A stretch of DNA of 64,000 nt from Bacteroides faecis MAJ27 (GTDB lineage: Bacteria; Bacteroidota; Bacteroidia; Bacteroidales; Bacteroidaceae): the NCBI RefSeq assembly GCF_900106755.1, contig NZ_FNNN01000008.1, forward strand, positions 124,001 to 188,000, in the 5' to 3' direction. The notes beneath the pieces were generated by a model. The model made no database searches. It was not told the DNA's origin and saw only the letters and a list, made by a program, of their open reading frames with translations. The translations under genes were made by a program, and so were the position numbers. The first letter of the stretch is position 1. Every line of letters begins with the position of its first letter. Of this stretch, positions 62,314 through 64,000 are shown piece after piece.

Positions 62314-63372
62314 ATGAAGCTATCACAATTCAAATTTAAATTACCCGAGGATAAAATCGCTTTGCATCCTACGAAGTATAGAGATGAGTCGCGCTTGATG
62401 GTGTTACACCGTCGTACTGGAGAGATTGAACACAAGATGTTCAAGGATGTTTTGAACTACTTTGATGATAAAGACGTATTTATATTCAACGATACGAAAG
62501 TATTCCCGGCACGTCTGTATGGTAATAAAGAGAAGACGGGCGCACGTATCGAAGTATTCTTATTGCGTGAACTGAACGAAGAACTCCGTCTGTGGGACGT
62601 ACTGGTAGACCCGGCACGTAAAATTCGTATCGGTAACAAGCTGTATTTCGGTGCTGACGACTCGATGGTGGCGGAAGTAATCGACAATACCACTTCCCGT
62701 GGACGTACGCTCCGTTTCCTTTATGACGGGCCGCACGATGAGTTCAAGAAAGCTCTTTATGCATTGGGTGAGACTCCCCTGCCCCATTCTATCATCAACC
62801 GTCCTGTAGAGCCGGAAGATTCGGAACGTTTCCAGTCCATCTTTGCCAAGAACGAAGGTGCGGTGACTGCTCCGACAGCCAGCCTTCACTTCAGCCGCGA
62901 ACTGATGAAGCGTCTGGAAATCAAAGGGATCGACTTCGCCTATATCACCCTGCATGCCGGTCTGGGTAACTTCCGTGATATCGACGTAGAAGACCTGACA
63001 AAACATAAGATGGACTCTGAGCAGATGATTGTGAATGCAGAAGCCGTAAATACAGTCAATAATGCCAAAGATAAGGGTAAAAACGTGTGCGCGGTGGGTA
63101 CTACCGTGATGCGCGCTATCGAAAGTGCAGTGAGCACGGACGGCCACTTGAAGGAGTTTGAAGGATGGACCAACAAGTTTATCTTCCCTCCGTATGAGTT
63201 TACCGTAGCCAATTCGATGATCTCCAACTTCCATATGCCGCTTTCTACACTGCTGATGATTGTTGCCGCTTTCGGTGGTTACGATCAGGTGATGGATGCC
63301 TATCATGTAGCGTTGAAGGAAGGCTATCGCTTCGGTACCTACGGTGATGCGATGCTGATTCTGGACAAATAA
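62314..63372 (+). CDS. queA: S-adenosylmethionine:tRNA ribosyltransferase-isomerase
   Basis: A 352-residue enzyme of queuosine synthesis that transfers the ribosyl part of S-adenosylmethionine to preQ1 in tRNA. Typical segments are [13 protein letters not shown] at the start, [15 protein letters not shown], the [36 protein letters not shown] signature and the C-terminal [19 protein letters not shown]. It is 17 bp after truB in the same operon. Confidence 0.97.
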   Translation: MKLSQFKFKLPEDKIALHPTKYRDESRLMVLHRRTGEIEHKMFKDVLNYFDDKDVFIFNDTKVFPARLYGNKEKTGARIEVFLLRELNEELRLWDVLVDPARKIRIGNKLYFGADDSMVAEVIDNTTSRGRTLRFLYDGPHDEFKKALYALGETPLPHSIINRPVEPEDSERFQSIFAKNEGAVTAPTASLHFSRELMKRLEIKGIDFAYITLHAGLGNFRDIDVEDLTKHKMDSEQMIVNAEAVNTVNNAKDKGKNVCAVGTTVMRAIESAVSTDGHLKEFEGWTNKFIFPPYEFTVANSMISNFHMPLSTLLMIVAAFGGYDQVMDAYHVALKEGYRFGTYGDAMLILDK

Positions 63373-63386
63373 GGAAAGGCACAGCC

Positions 63387-63716
63387 ATGAAAATCTGTCC
63401 TAAATGCCACGAAGAGGTAGAAGATAGCTTTGAAATCTGCTGGAACTGTAACTACAGTTTCCCGGATGATAAGATATTGGACCTGTCTGCTGTAGAAGAA
63501 GCGGACGATAGCGGACGTTCCATCGATTGCCTGCGTTGTCAGGTGAAGATGATCTATTCCGGCAAATATGAGTTTCATGAGGGAATGAATACGGGAGTCT
63601 TCGGAAACCTGTTCGAATTGTTCCAGAATCGTGAAGCTTTCGATCTGTATGTCTGCCCCAAGTGTGGCAAGGTAGAGTTCTTTGTTCCATTGAACGAAGA
63701 ATACCGTTTAAGGTAG
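63387..63716 (+). CDS. Zinc-ribbon protein of unknown function
   Basis: A 109-residue cytoplasmic protein with an N-terminal zinc ribbon (CPKCHEEVEDSFEICWNCNYSF) and a second cysteine set (CLRCQVKM and YVCPKCGKVEFFV) that brackets a short domain with YSGKYEFHEG. The C-terminal part resembles DUF2007-linked or nucleic-acid-binding small proteins. Function unknown. It lies 14 bp after queA and 12 bp before folK. Confidence 0.75.
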   Translation: MKICPKCHEEVEDSFEICWNCNYSFPDDKILDLSAVEEADDSGRSIDCLRCQVKMIYSGKYEFHEGMNTGVFGNLFELFQNREAFDLYVCPKCGKVEFFVPLNEEYRLR

Positions 63717-63728
63717 AATAGATTTCTA

Positions 63729-64000
63729 ATGGCAAGAGTATATATGAGTCTCGGCACTAATCTGGGAGATAAAGAGAAGAATCTCCGGGATGCCGTGCAT
63801 AAAATAGAGGAGCAGATAGGGAAAGTGATTTCCCTGTCTGCTTTTTATATGACAGCTCCCTGGGGCTTTGAGTCGGATAACAGCTTTCTGAATGCAGCCG
63901 TATGCATAGAAACGGAGTTGCTGCCTCTGGAAGTGCTGCAGAAGACGCAGGAGATAGAGCGTGAACTGGGACGCACGCATAAATCAACAGGCGGTGTGTA
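63729..64000 (+). CDS. folK: 2-amino-4-hydroxy-6-hydroxymethyldihydropteridine diphosphokinase, N-terminal part
   Basis: The frame opens at 63729 with MARVYMSLGTNLGDKEKNLRDAV and runs off the window edge after about 90 codons. FolK transfers pyrophosphate from ATP in folate synthesis. The FolK hallmarks seen are SLGTNLGDKEKNL at the start, SAFYMTAPWGFE, and FLNAAVCIETELLPLEVLQKTQEIERELGR, followed by the start of the RTHKS.GG catalytic loop. Confidence 0.92.
   Translation, partial: MARVYMSLGTNLGDKEKNLRDAVHKIEEQIGKVISLSAFYMTAPWGFESDNSFLNAAVCIETELLPLEVLQKTQEIERELGRTHKSTGGV

Overview
The window is chromosomal DNA from a gut Bacteroides species, most likely of the thetaiotaomicron/ovatus group. 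The evidence is a SusC/SusD pair with glycan-degrading neighbours, many DUFs confined to this genus, a smalltalk-type micro-ORF beside an amidase, moderate GC, and promoters of the Bacteroides type (-33 TTTG, -7 TAnnTTTG) in place of E. coli -35/-10 boxes. No tRNA, rRNA, CRISPR array or insertion sequence was seen.

Layout. 1-12225 is the downstream part of a polysaccharide utilization locus: the end of an NHL-repeat surface protein, SusC, SusD, a DUF1735/DUF4361 lipoprotein, a GH3 with PA14, an SGNH hydrolase and a GH97. 12381-18354 is mainly housekeeping: nadA, a SpoU-type RNA methyltransferase, a DUF4294 protein, a helix-hairpin-helix outer-membrane protein and a radical SAM protein. 18646-26788 holds a large multidomain GH31, a sialate O-acetylesterase and a membrane acyltransferase-like protein, with a long gene-free stretch that probably encodes a structured RNA. 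27040-34871 holds a SulP transporter, rubrerythrin, nadB, a PH-domain protein, lpdA and dacB. 35020-38798 is a four-gene ECF sigma operon fed by two paralogous exported proteins. 38907-43396 holds a TonB-like protein, an acyl-CoA:carboxylate CoA-transferase and miaB.

43524-57857 is an accessory island. A module of S24 repressor, zinc-finger protein, DUF4373 protein, HU-like protein, amidase and smalltalk precedes a polymorphic toxin locus. That locus has a secreted accessory protein, a 2044-residue RHS protein with a nuclease-like tip, a candidate immunity gene, a displaced RHS tip cassette with an HExxH metallopeptidase-like end, and a small lipoprotein as its candidate immunity partner. 58641-64000 is a conserved run: methyltransferase, ftsX, DUF3098, uppP, truB, queA, a zinc-ribbon protein and folK.

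The most unusual signal is non-coding. Five separate intergenic regions (12273-12382, 14499-14630, 23592-23723, 44482-44613, 58084-58171) each hold a short palindrome-like core repeated at exactly 22-bp intervals while the DNA between cores varies. The core differs between loci (GGTACC twice, TTAAYA, TTGCA, TTTAAAGRAAC), but the 22-bp pitch is the same everywhere. I cannot assign these to a known repeat class.
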